6,591 nt of DNA from Ruminococcaceae bacterium UBA1785. GTDB taxonomy: Bacteria > Bacillota > Clostridia > Oscillospirales > Acutalibacteraceae. Of this stretch, positions 4,874-6,591 are shown in pieces. The position numbers and the translations under genes were made by a program. The notes under the pieces are model-generated. The model saw nothing but the letters and a program-made list of their open reading frames with translations, had not been told where the DNA came from and ran no database searches. The first letter of the stretch is position 1, and the number at the start of each line of letters is the position of its first letter. Location: NCBI GenBank assembly GCA_002314555.1, contig DCGF01000002.1, positions 5,178 to 11,768 of the forward strand, in the 5' to 3' direction.

Positions 4874-6591
4874 TTAAAACTCCTGTACTGCACTCTTAAA
4901 CCTAGACAAATCTGTGTGTGGTAAGAAACAAGCCGCAATAAAGTTATCCATATATCCTTGATATGTTGAGAGCTCAATATATGTCATATTGCGAGCAAGC
5001 TCATTAACTTTCTTTTCAGCATTTCTAGAAAGTACACATGTGTAAGAACCAGCGAGTGAGGAGTTTCCAATGTACTCATATTTTTCTAGTTCTATGTCTG
5101 GGAACATTCCAATGTTAATAGCATTCTTTATATTAATTCCGCTACCGATACCACCAGCAACATAGAAATGCTCGATTACTGATGCATCCATATCAAGGCT
5201 TGAAAGTAATGTATCGATTCCAGAATAGATAGCGCCTTTTGCTCTAACGAAGCTCTCAATATCAACCTCTGTTAAAACAATTTCACGTCCTGTTTCGGAA
5301 TTTTTTGAGTCAACAATAACATAACTGCCCATTCCGTACTCATCTGTTTTAACTCGGCTTCCCTCTCTTACATATTTACCTTTAGAATTAATTATTCCGC
5401 ATCGATAAAGTTCAGAGATTAAGTCGATTATGCCAGAACCACAGAGGCCTATTGGTTTTTGTCCAGCCTCTCCTATTACTTCATAGGATGGTTCCATAGT
5501 TTCGCCATCAATTTTAATAGCTTGGATAGCTCCGTCAGTAGCTCTCATACCACAGCTGATGTCGCCGCCCTCAAAAGCAGGACCAGCGGAACATGCGCAG
5601 CTCATCATAAAGTCACGGTTGCCGAAAACGATCTCACCATTTGTGCCAAGGTCGACGAAGAGTGAGAACTCGTCCTTATCCCAAAGGAGTGTAGCAAGTG
5701 TACCGGCAGTAATATCGCCACCTACGTAAGAGCCAATATTTGGGCAAAGAATAAGTCTAGCATTTGGGTTTACGCGCATTCCAACTTCCATAGCAAAGAT
5801 GTCATTTGCATGGAAAAAAGTTGGGATATATGGTTCCATGCGAACTGGGTTTGCATCTACACCAAGTAGAAGATGATTCATGGTTGTGTTGGAAGCAACA
5901 CAAACCTTAAGAATCTTCTGTGGTGAGATGCCTGCAGATTCGCAAAGTCTAGTAATCAAAGGTTCAATAGTTTCTCTTACAACTGCATCTTTAAGGCGCT
6001 TTACACCACCAGTTTTACCCTGCTCAATAATACGGTTAATAACATCGGCGCCGTAACGGATTTGGCCGTTACCAGCAGATGCTTTGGCAAGTAGTTCGCC
6101 GCCTTTTAAATTCACAAGTACAGCTGAAACTGTTGTAGTACCTATGTCTATTGCAAGGCCGCAAAGCGGTTCGTGGTCATCATGTGATGAAACACCGTAT
6201 ACAAAGAAGTCGGCGCCTCTATGTTCACCAATTACACGAACTTTAAAATCATTCTCTCGAAGAACTTTTGCAAGATCTCGAAGTACAGAGAATGGAATTG
6301 TTACTTTTGAAACACCAAAAGTCGACTTTACTGCATTTACAAAACGCTCGTTATCTGGAAGAGTATCGTCAAGTGAAGGCTCTGGAAGTTCGATACGTTC
6401 TGCAGCAAAAGTATTTACAAGTTCAAGACCTGTAGCCTTAATGTCGCTAAGCAGTTTTTCAAAAATAGCAATTTCCTCACCACTTGTGAGGTCAGCGGTC
6501 TGCATTCTGCTTTGATATGCTGTTGCAATATCTGGGACCATTACTGTTACGTCAGATGCAACTTTAGCACCACAGGAAAGAATCCAGCCCT
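4874..6591 (-). CDS. acsV: Reductive activator of corrinoid iron-sulfur protein (RACE/AcsV), 5' end outside window
   Basis: The frame is open from the window edge to TAA at 4874-4876, giving 571 visible codons. The first residues read GWILSCGAKVASDVTV. C6 (bases 6572-6574) fits the last ligand cysteine of an N-terminal [2Fe-2S] ferredoxin domain, most of which is outside the window. Met at 6539-6541 is therefore internal. A linker/middle domain precedes the ASKHA-type ATPase core: LAIDIGTTTVSAVLV (about 6110-6157), CSAGPAFEGGDISCGMRA, FVDLGTNGE (5633-5659), GLCGSG (5432-5449) and VAGGIGSG (5138-5161), ending near SSLAGSYTCVLS. Members of this family use ATP and ferredoxin-derived electrons to reduce inactivated Co(II) of the corrinoid protein to Co(I). 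Its operon partners acsD and acsC encode that substrate. Related activators serve methyltransferase corrinoid proteins, but the context favours CFeSP. The 555-codon stretch starting at the internal Met should not be annotated as the full protein. Confidence 0.93.
   Translation of the reverse strand, partial: GWILSCGAKVASDVTVMVPDIATAYQSRMQTADLTSGEEIAIFEKLLSDIKATGLELVNTFAAERIELPEPSLDDTLPDNERFVNAVKSTFGVSKVTIPFSVLRDLAKVLRENDFKVRVIGEHRGADFFVYGVSSHDDHEPLCGLAIDIGTTTVSAVLVNLKGGELLAKASAGNGQIRYGADVINRIIEQGKTGGVKRLKDAVVRETIEPLITRLCESAGISPQKILKVCVASNTTMNHLLLGVDANPVRMEPYIPTFFHANDIFAMEVGMRVNPNARLILCPNIGSYVGGDITAGTLATLLWDKDEFSLFVDLGTNGEIVFGNRDFMMSCACSAGPAFEGGDISCGMRATDGAIQAIKIDGETMEPSYEVIGEAGQKPIGLCGSGIIDLISELYRCGIINSKGKYVREGSRVKTDEYGMGSYVIVDSKNSETGREIVLTEVDIESFVRAKGAIYSGIDTLLSSLDMDASVIEHFYVAGGIGSGINIKNAINIGMFPDIELEKYEYIGNSSLAGSYTCVLSRNAEKKVNELARNMTYIELSTYQGYMDNFIAACFLPHTDLSRFKSAVQEF
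4880..4885 (-). promoter_or_regulatory. Ribosome binding site of the DUF3786 gene inside the acsV 3' end
   Basis: CAGGAG, which also encodes the Gln-Glu just before the acsV C-terminal Phe, lies 6 bases before ATG 4871-4873. The acsV stop and this start are contiguous (TAAATG), so ribosomes ending acsV could reinitiate directly. Confidence 0.7.

Noticed and set aside
6084..6515. Plus-strand open frame of 143 codons opposite acsV
   Set aside because: Ser/Arg-rich product typical of an antisense shadow; acsV is conserved through this region.

Overview
The window is one continuous stretch of a single minus-strand operon for the carbonyl (methyl-transfer) branch of the Wood-Ljungdahl pathway. 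Every supportable gene points the same way. Gaps are 31 bp or less, and several stops and starts touch or overlap. The gene set (bacterial-type corrinoid iron-sulfur protein, methyl-H4folate methyltransferase, ferredoxin-ASKHA corrinoid activator, nickel maturation factors) together with A/T-leaning codon use and strong AGGAGG-type ribosome sites suggests an anaerobic acetogenic Bacillota. A Clostridia or Lachnospiraceae-like organism is my inference; no rRNA or other taxonomic marker is present.

In transcription order (from 6591 down to 1): acsV, the reductive activator of the corrinoid protein, is cut at its 5' end by the window edge. It is followed by a DUF3786-type protein of unknown function, a 79-residue histidine-rich protein, cooT (small nickel-binding protein), cooC (nickel-insertion ATPase), acsD (small CFeSP subunit) and a long gene that leaves the window at base 1. 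That last gene is the most interesting object here. It reads without interruption from a complete AcsC (large CFeSP subunit) through an alanine-rich linker into an AcsE methyltransferase domain.

The layout splits into three jobs. acsV (with DUF3786 perhaps assisting) keeps the corrinoid cobalt reduced. The His-rich protein, CooT and CooC look like a compact nickel delivery and insertion set for CO dehydrogenase / acetyl-CoA synthase. AcsD and the AcsC-AcsE chimera form the methyl carrier and its methyl-loading enzyme. The CODH (acsA) and ACS (acsB) genes are not in the window. No RNA genes, mobile elements, CRISPR arrays, terminators or convincing promoters were seen, and no stretch over 31 bp lacks a gene.

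The main oddities are the AcsC-AcsE fusion, an abrupt switch to GC-rich codons in the last roughly 57 bp next to base 1, a cooJ-cooT-cooC-like nickel cassette inside an acs operon, and an AcsD shorter than the homologue I compare it with.
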